Origin: Streptomyces aculeolatus
GTDB taxonomy: Bacteria; Actinomycetota; Actinomycetes; Streptomycetales; Streptomycetaceae
DNA: 64,000 nucleotides
Reading direction: 5' to 3'
Assembly (NCBI RefSeq): GCF_020400605.1
Contig: NZ_JAINRD010000001.1
Span: 372,001-436,000, forward strand
Shown: positions 1 through 8,946 of the stretch, one piece after another
Numbering within the stretch: position 1 is the stretch's first letter
Layout of the letters: every line of letters begins with the position of its first letter
Notes under the pieces: generated by a model
The model's database searches: none
Seen by the model: the letters and a program-made list of their open reading frames with translations, nothing else
Told to the model about the DNA's origin: nothing
Translations under genes and position numbers: made by a program

Positions 1-1114
1 TGCCGATGCCCGTGCCGAGGGCGGCCATGAAGACGGCGATGTGCCAGTACGGGGTGTCGTAGCGCATGGTGCCCAGCAGGCTCAGCCCCGAGGTGAGCAG
101 CAGCCCGCCGGCGACGAGCCAGACCTTCCAGCGGCCGGTGCGGGTGATGACCCACCCGGAGATCGTCGACGCCAGGAAGATCCCCATGATCATGGGGATG
201 GTCAGCAGGCCCGACTTCGTCGGGGTCTCGCCGCGGGCGAGCTGGAAGTACTGGCTCAGGAAGACCGTCGCGCCGAACATCGCGATGCCGACGAAGAGGG
301 ACGCGAGCGAGGCGAGGGTGATGGTGCGGTTGCGGAAGAGGCGCAGCGGGAGGACGGGCTCCGGCACCCAGGTCTCGACCCACAGGAACGCGAGTCCGAG
401 GGCGATCGCGCCGCCGGTCATCGCGAACGTCTGCCAGGACAGCCACGCGTACGACTCGCCCGCCAGCGTGACCCAGATCAGCAGCAGCGAGACGGAGGCG
501 CTCATCAGCACGGCGCCGCGCCAGTCGATCGACACCTTCCGGCGCACGACCGGCAGCCGCAGGGTCTTCTGCAGGACGACGAGCGCGAGGATCGCGAACG
601 GGATCCCGATGTAGAAGCACCAGCGCCAGCCCAGCCAGCTGGTGTCGGTGATCACGCCGCCGAGGATGGGGCCGCCGACGGTGGCGACGGCGAAGGTGGC
701 GCCGAGGTAGCCGCTGTAACGGCCGCGTTCGCGCGGGGAGATCATCGCGGCCAGGATGATCTGGGCGAGGGCGCTGAGACCGCCGACGCCGATGCCCTGG
801 ACGACGCGGCAGGCGATGAGCATGCCCGTGCTCTGGCTGAGGCCGGCGACGATCGAGCCGGCGACGTAGATCACGAGGGCGAGCTGGACCAGGAACTTCT
901 TGCTGGCGAGGTCGGCGAGCTTGCCCCAGAGGGGGGTGGAGGCGGTCATCGCGAGCAGGGCGGCGGTGACGACCCAGCTGTACGCGCTCTGCGTGCCGTC
1001 GAGGTCCGCGATGATCCGGGGGAGGGCGTTGCTGACGATGGTCGAGGAGAGGATGGCCACGAACATGCCGAGCAGCAGGCCGGAGAGGGCCTCCAGTATC
1101 TGCCGGTGAGTCAT
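1..1114 (-). CDS. DHA2-type MFS multidrug exporter, C-terminus off the window
   Basis: Membrane drug/H+ antiporter of the major facilitator superfamily, DHA2 (14-TM, EmrB/QacA) type. The leftward frame begins MTHRQILEALSGLLLG at 1114 and stays open to base 1, giving about 371 residues. Visible are TM1 (LLLGMFVAILSSTIVSNALP), the motif A loop (WGKLADLASKK), and motif C-like GGPILGGVITD after TM5. The 3' end lies outside the window. A short inverted repeat just upstream suggests control by an unseen regulator. The substrate cannot be inferred. Confidence 0.88.
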   Translation of the reverse strand, partial: MTHRQILEALSGLLLGMFVAILSSTIVSNALPRIIADLDGTQSAYSWVVTAALLAMTASTPLWGKLADLASKKFLVQLALVIYVAGSIVAGLSQSTGMLIACRVVQGIGVGGLSALAQIILAAMISPRERGRYSGYLGATFAVATVGGPILGGVITDTSWLGWRWCFYIGIPFAILALVVLQKTLRLPVVRRKVSIDWRGAVLMSASVSLLLIWVTLAGESYAWLSWQTFAMTGGAIALGLAFLWVETWVPEPVLPLRLFRNRTITLASLASLFVGIAMFGATVFLSQYFQLARGETPTKSGLLTIPMIMGIFLASTISGWVITRTGRWKVWLVAGGLLLTSGLSLLGTMRYDTPYWHIAVFMAALGTGIG

Positions 1115-1137
1115 GCCGGGAGATTCGACTTTAGTTT

Positions 1138-1152
1138 GTTGCACTAAGCAAC
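1138..1152. promoter_or_regulatory. inverted repeat upstream of the DHA2 exporter
   Basis: GTTGC-N5-GCAAC is a perfect inverted repeat 24 bases upstream of the exporter start. MarR and TetR regulators bind sites of this size ahead of drug-pump genes. No regulator gene is adjacent in the window, so the binding protein is unknown. Confidence 0.4.
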
Positions 1153-1269
1153 TGTATGACGAATGGTTGCCGAAGGCAATCGAAGCCGGGGCGAGGCGGG
1201 CGGAGGCGACCGGAAGGGGAGCTTCCCCCCGCTGACAGGCGTGCGGGGCGTTCGCTAGTGTCCTGCTCC

Positions 1270-1494
1270 ATGGCTCACAATCCGCAAGGTCAACAGCCCG
1301 ATCCCAACTACGACCCGGCCGGGAGCACCCAGATGTTCCGCGCCTTCGTGGACGAGGGCGGCGGCCCGCAGGCGCGGCGGCCGCAGCAGCCGGCGGCCGC
1401 GGCGGCCAGCTCGGGGCCGCGGGTGGGGCTGATCGTCGGGATCATCGTCGCGGTGGCGGTGCTGGCGGGAGTGGTGTGGCTCGCGGTGGGCTGA
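1270..1494 (+). CDS. small single-TM membrane protein
   Basis: A 74-residue protein starting MAHNPQGQQPDPNYDPAG. It has a hydrophilic Gln/Pro/Ala-rich N-terminal half and one C-terminal membrane helix (VGLIVGIIVAVAVLAGVVWLAVG) ending almost at the stop, so the topology is probably tail-anchored. It resembles short conserved Streptomyces proteins of unknown function. The ATG at 1270 was chosen because the upstream in-frame part is Arg-rich and does not look coding. No catalytic motif is visible. Confidence 0.65.
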   Translation: MAHNPQGQQPDPNYDPAGSTQMFRAFVDEGGGPQARRPQQPAAAAASSGPRVGLIVGIIVAVAVLAGVVWLAVG

Positions 1495-1832
1495 GCCTGC
1501 CGCCGGAAGCCTGAACGCGGGGTGCGGAGGCCCGAGTTCGGGCCCGGCCCGCCGGGCCCGCGGAGTCCCGGGGTGCGCGTTCTCGTAGCCGCGGGCGGCC
1601 TTCGGGCGGCCCTGCCTTCCGTGCTCCCGTAGACGCGGCGTACGGCGCCGTCTACGGCCCGTCGCGTACGGCGTACGGCCCACGGGCGCTGCGGCCCCTC
1701 GGGAGCGCCGGGACCCTCGGGTGCTGAGGTCCCGGGAGCGCTGCGGCCCACGGGCGCTGCGGCCGCCCCGCCGCCGTGGTCCTCGCCACCGCGTTCTACG
1801 AGCCGGGGCCGGCCCCGCGCCGGCCCCCGTCG
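1495..1832. other. non-coding interval with a hairpin and a 21-bp direct repeat
   Basis: No convincing gene on either strand between two convergent genes. It contains a 9-bp stem with a 13-base loop (CCGTAGACG/CGTCTACGG, 1627-1657), which could terminate transcription from both sides. A 21-bp perfect direct repeat (1676-1696 and 1744-1764) starts CGGCCCACGGGCG. Confidence 0.5.
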
Positions 1833-2987
1833 TCAGTCCGCGATCAGCCCTGCCCGCAGCTGCGCGAGCGTCCGCGTCAGCAGCCGGGAGACGTGCATCT
1901 GCGAGATGCCCACCTCGTCGCCGATCTGGGACTGCGTCATGTTCCCGAAGAACCGCAGCATGATGATCCGCCGCTCCCGCGCCGGGAGTTGGGCCAGCAG
2001 CGGCTTCAGCGACTCGCGGTACTCCACGCCCTCCAGCGCCGTGTCCTCGTACCCGAGGCGGTCCGCGAGCGAGCCCTCTCCGCCGTCCTCCTCCGGGGCG
2101 GGGGAGTCGAGGGAGCTGGCCGTGTACGCGTTGCCGACGGCGAGGCCGTCGACCACGTCCTCGTCGGACACCCCCAGGTACTGGGCGAGTTCCGGCACGG
2201 TCGGGGAGCGGTCCAGCTGCTGCGCGAGGTCGTCGCTCGCCTTGGTGAGCGCCAGGCGCAGCTCCTGGAGCCGGCGCGGGACGCGCACGGACCAGCTGGT
2301 GTCCCGGAAGTAGCGCTTGATCTCGCCGATCACCGTGGGCATGGCGAAGGTCGGGAACTCGGTGCCGCGCCGGCAGTCGAACCTGTCGATCGCCTTGATC
2401 AGGCCGATGGTGCCGACCTGGACGATGTCCTCCATCGGCTCGTTGCGGCTGCGGAAGCGGGCCGCCGCGTACCGCACGAGGGGCAGGTTCAGCTCGATCA
2501 GGGTGTCGCGCACGTACGACCGCTCGGGGCTGTCCCCGGGGGGCAGCTCGGCGAGGCGGAGGAAGAGGGCGCGGGAGAGCGTACGGGTGTCGAGGCTGCC
2601 CGAGGTCGAGGTGCCGGCCTCGGCGGCCGCGGGCTCGGGCGCGGCGTCCGGGTCGGGGGGCGCGTCGGGGCCCGGGTCGGCGTCGTCCGCCGGGGCGGCG
2701 GGGGCCGGCACGACGGGGGCCGTCCCGGTGGCGCCCGGCACGGCGGGCCCCGGGGCGGCGGTGGCGGCCGGGGCGGCGTCGGGCCCGGCCTCGGGCACCG
2801 CGGCCCCGTGTAGTGGTGGGGGCGCGGGTGGCGCCGGGGCGTGGCCGGCTGCCGCCGGGTCGGGAGACGGGGCCAGGGTACGGTCCGGGCCCTGGGCCGT
2901 GGCGGCCCGGGCGTCGGGGAAAGCCGCTTGTGCGCCGAGAGGCGCGACTTCGGTGAGCATCTGCGAGCTGCCCAGTTCTGCGGACAT
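1833..2987 (-). CDS. sigN: SigB/F/G-type RNA polymerase sigma factor with a long Ala/Pro N-terminus
   Basis: Group 3 sigma factor of the SigB/SigF/SigG family, which directs RNA polymerase to stress or sporulation promoters. From the ATG at 2987 (strong AAGGGGG ribosome site) the protein has 384 residues. About 125 are a low-complexity Ala/Pro/Asp tail, followed by region 2 ([25 protein letters not shown]), region 3, and region 4 ([21 protein letters not shown]). The symbol is inferred from the tandem sigma arrangement I recall at S. coelicolor SCO4034/SCO4035, not from a sequence comparison. Anti-sigma control is expected for the family, but no partner is adjacent. Confidence 0.8.
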   Translation of the reverse strand: MSAELGSSQMLTEVAPLGAQAAFPDARAATAQGPDRTLAPSPDPAAAGHAPAPPAPPPLHGAAVPEAGPDAAPAATAAPGPAVPGATGTAPVVPAPAAPADDADPGPDAPPDPDAAPEPAAAEAGTSTSGSLDTRTLSRALFLRLAELPPGDSPERSYVRDTLIELNLPLVRYAAARFRSRNEPMEDIVQVGTIGLIKAIDRFDCRRGTEFPTFAMPTVIGEIKRYFRDTSWSVRVPRRLQELRLALTKASDDLAQQLDRSPTVPELAQYLGVSDEDVVDGLAVGNAYTASSLDSPAPEEDGGEGSLADRLGYEDTALEGVEYRESLKPLLAQLPARERRIIMLRFFGNMTQSQIGDEVGISQMHVSRLLTRTLAQLRAGLIAD

Positions 2988-3091
2988 GCCACCCCCTTGA
3001 GGTCGCGGACGGTTCCAGGCCGCCCCTCCCGTTTGTACCGGTGGAGACTCGACTCCCGCCGGACTGCCGAGAGAAGCAGCCTCCGACTGAG

Positions 3092-3117
3092 ATACCGGGT
3101 GCCGGGGCACGCCAAAC
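3092..3117 (-). promoter_or_regulatory. candidate SigB-family promoter
   Basis: Reading leftward, GTTT (3117-3114), a 16-base spacer and CGGTAT (3097-3092) fit the GNNTN14-16GGGTAY pattern of Streptomyces SigB/H/N-type promoters. It lies about 105 bases upstream of the sigma gene start at 2987, so that gene could be under its own or its neighbour's control. Confidence 0.4.
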
Positions 3118-3233
3118 ACCGTTCCAGCAGAATGTCACAAGTCGGCAACGCGCTGTAGCGCCAAGTCGACATATACGCGCAGATACGGAGCCTGGGCGTC
3201 AGCGACGACCCCGAAGAGTCCTACCCGATCCGG

Positions 3234-4358
3234 TTAGGAATCGATCCGGTTTGCGGATCGCAGTCGTGCGAAGCTGCGCGACAGCAGCCGGGAAACGTGC
3301 ATCTGGGACAGCCCGAGCTCCGCGCTGATCTGCGACTGGGTCATGTTCCGGTAGTAGCGCAGCATGAGGATGTGCTGCTCGCGCTCCGGCAGTTGGACGA
3401 GGAGATGCCGTACGAGGTCGCGGTGCTCGACGCCGGCCAGCGCCGGGTCCTCGTACCCGAGCCGGTCCAGCAGCCCCGGCATGCCGTCGCCCTCCTGGGC
3501 GGCTTCGAGGGAGGTGGCGTAGTACGAGCGGCCGGCCTCGCGGCAGGCCCGTACCTCGTCCTCGCCGACCTTCAGGTGCGCGGCGATCTCGGCGGTGGTG
3601 GGCGCGCGGCCGTGCCGTACGGTCAGGTCCTCGGTGGCGCCGCTGACCTGGGCCCACAGCTCGTGCAGCCGGCGGGGGACGTGGACGGTGCGGACGTTGT
3701 CCCTGAAGTAACGTTTGATCTCCCCCACCACCGTGGGCATGGCGAAGGTCGGGAACTGCACGCCGCGGGCCGGGTCGAAGCGGTCGATGGCGTGGATGAG
3801 GCCGATGGTGCCGACCTGGAGGACGTCCTCCATGGGCTCGTTGCGGCTGCGGAAGCGGGCGGCGGCGTAGCGGACGAGGGGCAGGTTGGCCTCGATGAGC
3901 GCGGTACGGACGCGGGTGTGCTCGGGGGTGCCGGGTTCGAGCGCTGTGAGCTGGGCGAAGAGCGCGCGGGTGAGGGCGCGGGAGTCGGGCTTGCGGGTCT
4001 CTTCGGGGTCGGTGGTGTCGACCGGGTCGGCGGGGTCTCCGGTGGTCGCGGGGTCTCCGGGGCCCGAGGGGCCCGCGGGCCCGGCGGCCGGCTCGGCGGA
4101 GCCGCCGGGGGCGGGAGCCGGGGCGGGGGCGTCCTGAGGGCCTGCGGGCCTGGGCGACCCGGGCGCGGGGGCCGGGGCCCGGGGCGCCGTGGGGGCGGGA
4201 GCGGAGGCGGGAGCGGGCGGGCGGCCCGGAGCCGCCGCGGGCGGGCCCGGGGCGGGCGCCGCGGCGGCGGGCGGCGGGGGCGGCCCGGGCGGCCCGGGCG
4301 GCCCGGGCGGCGGTCCAGGGGCAGGCGGGGCGGTACGCGCGGACAACGGCTGCACCAC
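3234..4358 (-). CDS. sigF: SigF-type RNA polymerase sigma factor, tandem paralogue
   Basis: Second SigB/F/G-family sigma factor, 374 residues. An N-terminal Pro/Gly/Ala-rich tail of about 115 residues precedes the sigma core. Region 2 ([48 protein letters not shown]) is nearly identical to that of the downstream paralogue. The region 4 helix-turn-helix reads [23 protein letters not shown]. The start is a GTG at 4358 behind AAGGGG. S. coelicolor SigF acts late in spore maturation, and the symbol is inferred from gene order. The 246-base gap to the next sigma gene holds its own promoter candidate. Confidence 0.8.
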   Translation of the reverse strand: MVQPLSARTAPPAPGPPPGPPGPPGPPPPPAAAAPAPGPPAAAPGRPPAPASAPAPTAPRAPAPAPGSPRPAGPQDAPAPAPAPGGSAEPAAGPAGPSGPGDPATTGDPADPVDTTDPEETRKPDSRALTRALFAQLTALEPGTPEHTRVRTALIEANLPLVRYAAARFRSRNEPMEDVLQVGTIGLIHAIDRFDPARGVQFPTFAMPTVVGEIKRYFRDNVRTVHVPRRLHELWAQVSGATEDLTVRHGRAPTTAEIAAHLKVGEDEVRACREAGRSYYATSLEAAQEGDGMPGLLDRLGYEDPALAGVEHRDLVRHLLVQLPEREQHILMLRYYRNMTQSQISAELGLSQMHVSRLLSRSFARLRSANRIDS

Positions 4359-4712
4359 ACCACCACCCCTTCACGACCACGTGACGTACGACGACCGGCG
4401 CCACGGCGCGTACCGCAGCCGGGACCGGAAAATCTGGCAAAGCGGTCATAGCATCACAAGAGATGCGCACTCTGTGCAAGCACCGTAATTTGCCGTGTTG
4501 GCGGCCAGTTGGCCGCCGCCGCGGGCCCCGGCGGAGGGCCGTTCGGCCAGGCAGGAGGGCTGATCGCGTACGGGTGTACGCGGCCGATCGCGTGGTCGGC
4601 GATCACCCGGGCGGGCAGCCGACCGGCAGCCGGCCCGGCACCCGGCGCCCGGGCGGGCACCCCGCGGGGCGGCCGCCGCGGGCCGGGAGGACGGGGCGTA
4701 CGGCCCCCGGCG
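4359..4712. other. non-coding interval upstream of the sigma gene
   Basis: No supported gene. The sequence is GC-rich, with short self-complementary patches such as CGCGTAC-GGGT-GTACGCG near 4566-4583. It probably holds the promoter of the leftward sigma gene and the 3' end of the small membrane gene, but I see no clear promoter consensus. Confidence 0.4.
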
Positions 4713-4892
4713 TCACTCCGACGAGGAGGCGTCGTCCAGCAGGTCGGACATCACGTCGCCGATGCCCTTGGCCAGCTCCGAGATCCACTCGAAGACGACC
4801 TGCACGACGTCGGCCGCCTGCGAGGGGGAGCTGATGATCGAGTAGACGGCGAAGAGCCCGACGAGCCCCAGCGCTATCTTCTTGTAGTCCAC
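4713..4892 (-). CDS. small single-TM membrane protein
   Basis: A 59-residue protein starting at a GTG (4892) behind AGGGGAGG. It has one N-terminal hydrophobic helix (IALGLVGLFAVYSIISSPSQAA) followed by an acidic amphipathic stretch (VVQVVFEWISELAKGIGDVMSDLLDD). It could be a membrane-anchored peptide or a poorly cleaved exported one. I recognise no named domain. The codon pattern and ribosome site support a real gene. Confidence 0.6.
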   Translation of the reverse strand: MDYKKIALGLVGLFAVYSIISSPSQAADVVQVVFEWISELAKGIGDVMSDLLDDASSSE

Positions 4893-5293
4893 GAGCGTCG
4901 ATGCCTCCCCTGTGCGGCACACGCCCGTTTCCTGCTCTCTCCCCAGGCGCAGTCGCGATGATTCTATCCGCGCTTGGAGTCGTACCCACGTTTTATGGAC
5001 TAAAGGCCCGGTCACAGAGGGCTTTTGCAGGTCACACCCGGGGCCGCCCGCGGCGCACCATGGACGGTGAGCCCGCCGGGCCTGGCAGGACCCCGGTGGG
5101 CTCGGGGCGGAGCCACTGCGCGTCCGCCGCGGCACTCCCCCCTCGCCGCGGCCGGTCGTACGGCCCCGCCCGCCGCGGGGGGAGGCGGCCGGTTCCCCCC
5201 GGGGCCGCCTCCCCCTCCGCAGGCCGGCCCCGGCACACCTCCCCGCCGCCGAACCCGCTGCTGTAGGTTGACCGTTGGTCCGCCGACCCGACG
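4893..5293. other. non-coding interval with a strong hairpin
   Basis: No supported gene between two divergent genes. It contains a 10-bp GC stem (GGAGGCGGCC at 5181-5190 with GGCCGCCTCC at 5203-5212), which may be a terminator or processing structure. The promoters of the flanking genes should lie here, but none is obvious. Confidence 0.4.
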
Positions 5294-6139
5294 ATGCCGA
5301 CAGGGATGACCGCCGTGGCAGACGACGCCTCACCGAAGCCCTTATCGCCCCTCGACGTCGTCGACTCGACGGTGTCGCACTCGGCGCGGATCTGGAACTA
5401 CTGGCTCGGCGGCAAGGACAACTACGACGTCGACCGCCGCGTCGGCGACGAGATCCTGGCCTACGTACCGGAGTTGGTCCGCTCCGCCCGCGCGGACCGC
5501 CACTTCCTCACCCGCGCGGTCCACTACCTGGCCGCCGAAGCGGGCGTACGGCAGTTCCTCGACATCGGCACCGGCCTGCCGACCGTGGACAACACCCACG
5601 AGGTCGCCCAGCGCGTCGCGCCGGAGTCCCGCATCGTCTACGTGGACAACGACCCGCTCGTCCTCACCCACGCCCACGCCCTGCTGACGAGCACCGCCGA
5701 GGGGGCGACCGCGTACATAGACGCGGACGTCCGCGACCCGGAGGCCATCGTGCGCGCAGCCGCCGGCACCCTCGACTTCGACCGCCCCGTGGCGATCACC
5801 ATGCTGGGCATCCTGAACTTCGTCCTCGACGACGACCAGGCCCGGGACATCGTCCACCGGCTCCTCGACAGCGTGCCCGCGGGCAGCCACCTGGTCGTCT
5901 CGCACCCCACCACGGAGGTCGACGGCGAGGCCATGACGGGCGCCGTGGACTACTGGAACTCCCAGGGCACCGCACCCATGCGGCTGCGCACGCGCGACGA
6001 GTTGGCGCGCCTCTTCGACCGCGTGACGCTGGTCGAGCCGGGCGTGGTGTCCTGCTCCCGCTGGCGCCCCCGGGAGGACGCCGAACTGGGCCGCATCGTG
6101 GACGTCACCCACTTCTGCGGCGTCGGCGTGAAGCCCTGA
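5294..6139 (+). CDS. SAM-dependent methyltransferase, DUF574 family
   Basis: Belongs to the actinobacterial S-adenosylmethionine methyltransferase family once called DUF574. Family hallmarks are the N-terminal SARIWNYWLGGKDNYDVDR, the SAM-binding loop FLDIGTGLPTVDNTHEVAQ, the acidic residues in IVYVDNDPLVL, and the C-terminal FCGVGVKP. About 281 residues, full length. GTG at 5315, behind AGGGATG, is an equally good or better start. The substrate is unknown for this family. The gene stands alone between divergent and convergent neighbours. Confidence 0.85.
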   Translation: MPTGMTAVADDASPKPLSPLDVVDSTVSHSARIWNYWLGGKDNYDVDRRVGDEILAYVPELVRSARADRHFLTRAVHYLAAEAGVRQFLDIGTGLPTVDNTHEVAQRVAPESRIVYVDNDPLVLTHAHALLTSTAEGATAYIDADVRDPEAIVRAAAGTLDFDRPVAITMLGILNFVLDDDQARDIVHRLLDSVPAGSHLVVSHPTTEVDGEAMTGAVDYWNSQGTAPMRLRTRDELARLFDRVTLVEPGVVSCSRWRPREDAELGRIVDVTHFCGVGVKP

Positions 6140-6241
6140 CGGGCGTACGCGGCGAGGGCTGAGGCAACCCCGGCCGACGGCCCACTGCCCCGTCCCCCGC
6201 CGGGCGGCCCGGTGCCGGACCCTCGACCGGGGCGCGGCCCG

Positions 6242-7870
6242 CTATGCGCCGGATTCCGGGTCCCACCGACCACCGGCGTGCCGGGCGAGGGCGGTGACCA
6301 AGGCGTGGTGCTGCGGCTCGGAGAGCGGGCCGAGGATGCACAGCGGCCGGCGCTCGTTCAGGGGCCGGGGCGGCCGGATGTGGGACAGCCCGGCGGGGGG
6401 CGAGGAGGCTGCCGGCCGGCTGCCGGCCCCGTACTCGATCTGGAGCGCGCTGTAGCGGGGGCCTCCGGAGAACTCCGTCACGTATCCCAGCGTGCAGGCT
6501 CCCACCCGGCTCCAGGCGTACGTCCGGCGACCCGCGGGCCCGTCGGAGGGCGTGGCACGGCGCCGGTCGGTGGTGGTGATGCCGTCCGCGTCGATCCGGA
6601 GCGACCAGGGAGCGGTGTGCCGAACGGACCGGTGGTGCCCTGACCAGGCGCGGGTCCGCCTGATGAGCCATTGGCCGTACAGGACGGTCAGCGGAACGGC
6701 CGGGACGGCGAGCCACGCCAGCACTTCGCCGTCCGAGTTGAGCTGCCCCTGATCGAGCCACATGAACGTCATCGGGATGAGCAGACCGAGCGCCGCCAGG
6801 GTGAGGACCGCGAAGGCCGCCCAGTGCCACGTCCCCGGCGGTCGGCGACGGTAGGTCACGTAGCTGGAAACGGGCTCCCGGCCGGTCCACCTGACCTCGA
6901 ACGCATCGCCCCCGCCCGCGTCCGCGCCCGCTCCGGTCTCCGCCGTCCCGTACGGCTCCGGGAGCCGGGCGGTGACGACCCGGCGCACCGCGGGCGGGAC
7001 CAGTCGCTCGGTGCCGGGTTCTCCCTCGGTGGCGGCGGCTCCGGGGGAACGGAGGCGTTCCATGCGTTCGTGGACCGCCGAGGCCGACTGGGGCCGCCGC
7101 TCCGGATCGCGTTGCAGCAGCTCGGCGACGAGCGCGCCGACCTGTTCCGGAACGTCCGGGCGCAGATCGCGCAACCGGCGGGGCTCCTCGTTGAGTTTGC
7201 GGTGGATGACGGAGAGCGCGCCGCCCTCCCCGAACGGGGGCTCGCCGGTGAGCAGGGCGAAGAGGACGCCCCCCAGGGCGTAGAGGTCGGAGCGGTGGTC
7301 ACCGCGCTCGTCCAGGAACTGTTCGGGCGCTCCGTACAGTGCGGTGCCGACCGGGGAGAGCGCCGAGGTGGGGACGACGGTGAACGTGTGGCTGTGGGTG
7401 AACCCGGCGATGCCGAAGTCCACGACCTTCACCCGGCCGTCGGGGGTGAGCATGACGTTGGACGGCTTGATGTCGTAGTGGACGACATCGGCGAGGTGGG
7501 CGGCGACCAGGGCGGCACAGATCTCCTGGGCGATCTCCAGCGCCCGTGCCGGCGGCAGCGGGGCGTGCTCGCGGATGTGCCGGGCGAGCGTGACGCCGTC
7601 CACGTGCTCCATCACCAGGAACTGGAGACTGTCGTGGACACCCCGGTCGTAGAGAGAGACCACATTGGGGTGGTTGATCTGGGCGGCGGCGATGGCCTCC
7701 CGCTCGAACCGGTGCAGCAGGTCGGGTGCGGCGTCGTCGCGGACCAGGAGCTTGACGGCCACGTCGCGGTGGAGGTCGCGGTCGCGCGCGGACCACACCT
7801 CGCCCATGCCGCCCCGGCCCAGCCGCTCCCGCATTTCGTACTTGCCCGCTATGCGCGTGCCGCGCTCCAT
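6242..7870 (-). CDS. membrane serine/threonine protein kinase (PknB-like)
   Basis: Hanks-type protein kinase of 542 residues. The N-terminal kinase domain (about 1-270) shows the Gly loop GRGGMGEVW, the catalytic Lys in VAVKLL, a catalytic loop VVHYDIKPSNV (HYD in place of the usual HRD), and DFG in VKVVDFGIAGF. A variable linker is followed by two membrane helices (WAAFAVLTLAALGLLIP and LAWLAVPAVPLTVLYG) and a C-terminal domain of about 130 residues that I do not recognise. No PASTA repeats are present. Probably anchored in the membrane. Signal and substrates are unknown. Confidence 0.88.
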   Translation of the reverse strand: MERGTRIAGKYEMRERLGRGGMGEVWSARDRDLHRDVAVKLLVRDDAAPDLLHRFEREAIAAAQINHPNVVSLYDRGVHDSLQFLVMEHVDGVTLARHIREHAPLPPARALEIAQEICAALVAAHLADVVHYDIKPSNVMLTPDGRVKVVDFGIAGFTHSHTFTVVPTSALSPVGTALYGAPEQFLDERGDHRSDLYALGGVLFALLTGEPPFGEGGALSVIHRKLNEEPRRLRDLRPDVPEQVGALVAELLQRDPERRPQSASAVHERMERLRSPGAAATEGEPGTERLVPPAVRRVVTARLPEPYGTAETGAGADAGGGDAFEVRWTGREPVSSYVTYRRRPPGTWHWAAFAVLTLAALGLLIPMTFMWLDQGQLNSDGEVLAWLAVPAVPLTVLYGQWLIRRTRAWSGHHRSVRHTAPWSLRIDADGITTTDRRRATPSDGPAGRRTYAWSRVGACTLGYVTEFSGGPRYSALQIEYGAGSRPAASSPPAGLSHIRPPRPLNERRPLCILGPLSEPQHHALVTALARHAGGRWDPESGA

Positions 7871-8056
7871 CCCTGCCTCCGGTGAGGGGCCGTCGGATCC
7901 ACCCTAGACGGCCGCCGACCTCCCCAACCACGCCTGTGGACAAGCCCGGTTCGGGACCGAAGGGCCGCGCGGACCGACAGACCCGCCGTCCGCCGCGGAA
8001 CCGCGGACGAGGGGGGACTCCACCCGCGGGTGCCCGAAACGGGACCCCCGGCAGCA

Positions 8057-8089
8057 CGAAGGGCGGACCTTGTCGGGTCCGCCCTTTCG
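8057..8089. terminator. hairpin terminator at the original 3' flank of tRNA-Ser
   Basis: GGGCGGACC (8061-8069), a 6-base loop and GGTCCGCCC (8076-8084), flanked by CGAA and TTTCG. It lies just past the truncated tRNA copy in the tRNA's leftward direction, so it was probably the chromosomal terminator of tRNA-Ser before the element inserted. Confidence 0.7.
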
Positions 8090-8096
8090 CCTACCT

Positions 8097-8153
8097 GCGG
8101 TAGCGGTGGGATTTGAACCCACGGTGGAGTTGCCCCCACACTCGCTTTCGAGG
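8097..8153. repeat. attL: 57-bp att repeat, truncated tRNA-Ser
   Basis: Identical to 28422-28478. It contains the T-arm, variable arm and part of the anticodon stem of tRNA-Ser on the minus strand, and the match ends just inside the anticodon loop region. No 5' half of the tRNA follows, so this copy is not functional. Confidence 0.92.
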
Positions 8154-8259
8154 TCTGTTCGGGCTGGTCAGAGGGTTGTACGGGGTCGTTCAGGAAGGTT
8201 CAGAGCGGGTTCCGGCCGCGTCGGGCGAACCCTGGTGAACGGCGCCGGACGTTCGTGAA

Positions 8260-8280
8260 TGAGACCAAAAGTGAGACCAG
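8260..8280. repeat. candidate integrase arm site, left
   Basis: A 21-bp sequence, TGAGACCAAAA followed by GTGAGACCAG. It recurs with one mismatch at 28344-28364, near the other end of the element. In the circular form the two would flank the attP core at about 75-110 bp, as expected for arm-type integrase or Xis sites. Each copy also holds two direct TGAGACCA repeats. Confidence 0.55.
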
Positions 8281-8303
8281 TAACGCAGCCTCCCCACACC
8301 CGT

Positions 8304-8684
8304 TCAGCCTGAGGCTTCTGCCCGGGGACCAGGAGTTCCACCCTGGTCGTCGTCCCCGTCGTCGTCAGCGTCCTCATAGTCCGCCAGACGGGCACCTCTG
8401 CTATCGGCGACGCGCAGCGCGTTGGCCAACGCGCGGTTGGAGGCTTCGAGCGCTCGGCGGAGCGCGGGCACTCCTGCCGTGCTGTCGCTCAGCACCTCCT
8501 GCACATCCTTGCGCGCCGCATCGGCATCGCACAGTTGTTCCTCCTCGGTTGCATCGGCGAGGGGCGCGAGTACGCTCTCGCCGTCTCCGGAGCTGAGGAA
8601 GCAGGGCTTGCCCGTCTCGGTCACCCATGGCAAGAGGCGGAGCCCCGGGCAGGGTGCGGCGGTCTTTTCCCGCTCGTAGCTCAA
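8304..8684 (-). CDS. AICE hypothetical protein
   Basis: A 126-residue protein beginning MSYEREKTAAPCPG with an acidic C-terminus (DYEDADDDGDDDQGG). A central helical stretch (PALRRALEASNRALANALRVAD) may be a short coiled coil. No domain recognised. It is the last gene of a leftward run of five small genes starting near 9685, 37 bases after its neighbour. The codon pattern supports a real gene. Confidence 0.55.
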   Translation of the reverse strand: MSYEREKTAAPCPGLRLLPWVTETGKPCFLSSGDGESVLAPLADATEEEQLCDADAARKDVQEVLSDSTAGVPALRRALEASNRALANALRVADSRGARLADYEDADDDGDDDQGGTPGPRAEASG

Positions 8685-8721
8685 CGCTCTCGCCCTCCGA
8701 CGCGGGAATCGGTGATCGTGG

Positions 8722-8946
8722 TCAGCATGGTCCGTCCCATCCCTTGGCCGTCCGAAGGACGGTGAGTGTGGTCGTGGGGGTGATGATCAAGGTCTCGCCG
8801 CTCGTGAACGTGACCCGCTTGCCGCCTCCGGCGAGATGGACGAGGTCATGCACGCTCAGGACTCGACCGCCTATCCGGATCTCGTCGCCGAGGAGGACCG
8901 AAGCCGCGTCGACCTCGATGGCGACCTGCTTCTCACTTCGCGCCAT
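8722..8946 (-). CDS. small AICE protein
   Basis: A 74-residue protein, MARSEKQVAIEVDAASVLLGDEIRIGG, rich in predicted beta strands (VTFTSGETLIITPTTTLTVLR). Possibly a small beta-barrel or DNA-binding fold, but no known motif is seen. Its start overlaps the end of the upstream Cys/His-rich gene by 14 bases, consistent with translational coupling in a single operon. Confidence 0.6.
   Translation of the reverse strand: MARSEKQVAIEVDAASVLLGDEIRIGGRVLSVHDLVHLAGGGKRVTFTSGETLIITPTTTLTVLRTAKGWDGPC

Noticed and set aside
1..1147. Long rightward Asp/Gly/Arg-rich frame at the left edge
   Set aside because: It is the complement of the DHA2 exporter and has no similarity to any protein; high GC keeps the opposite strand open.
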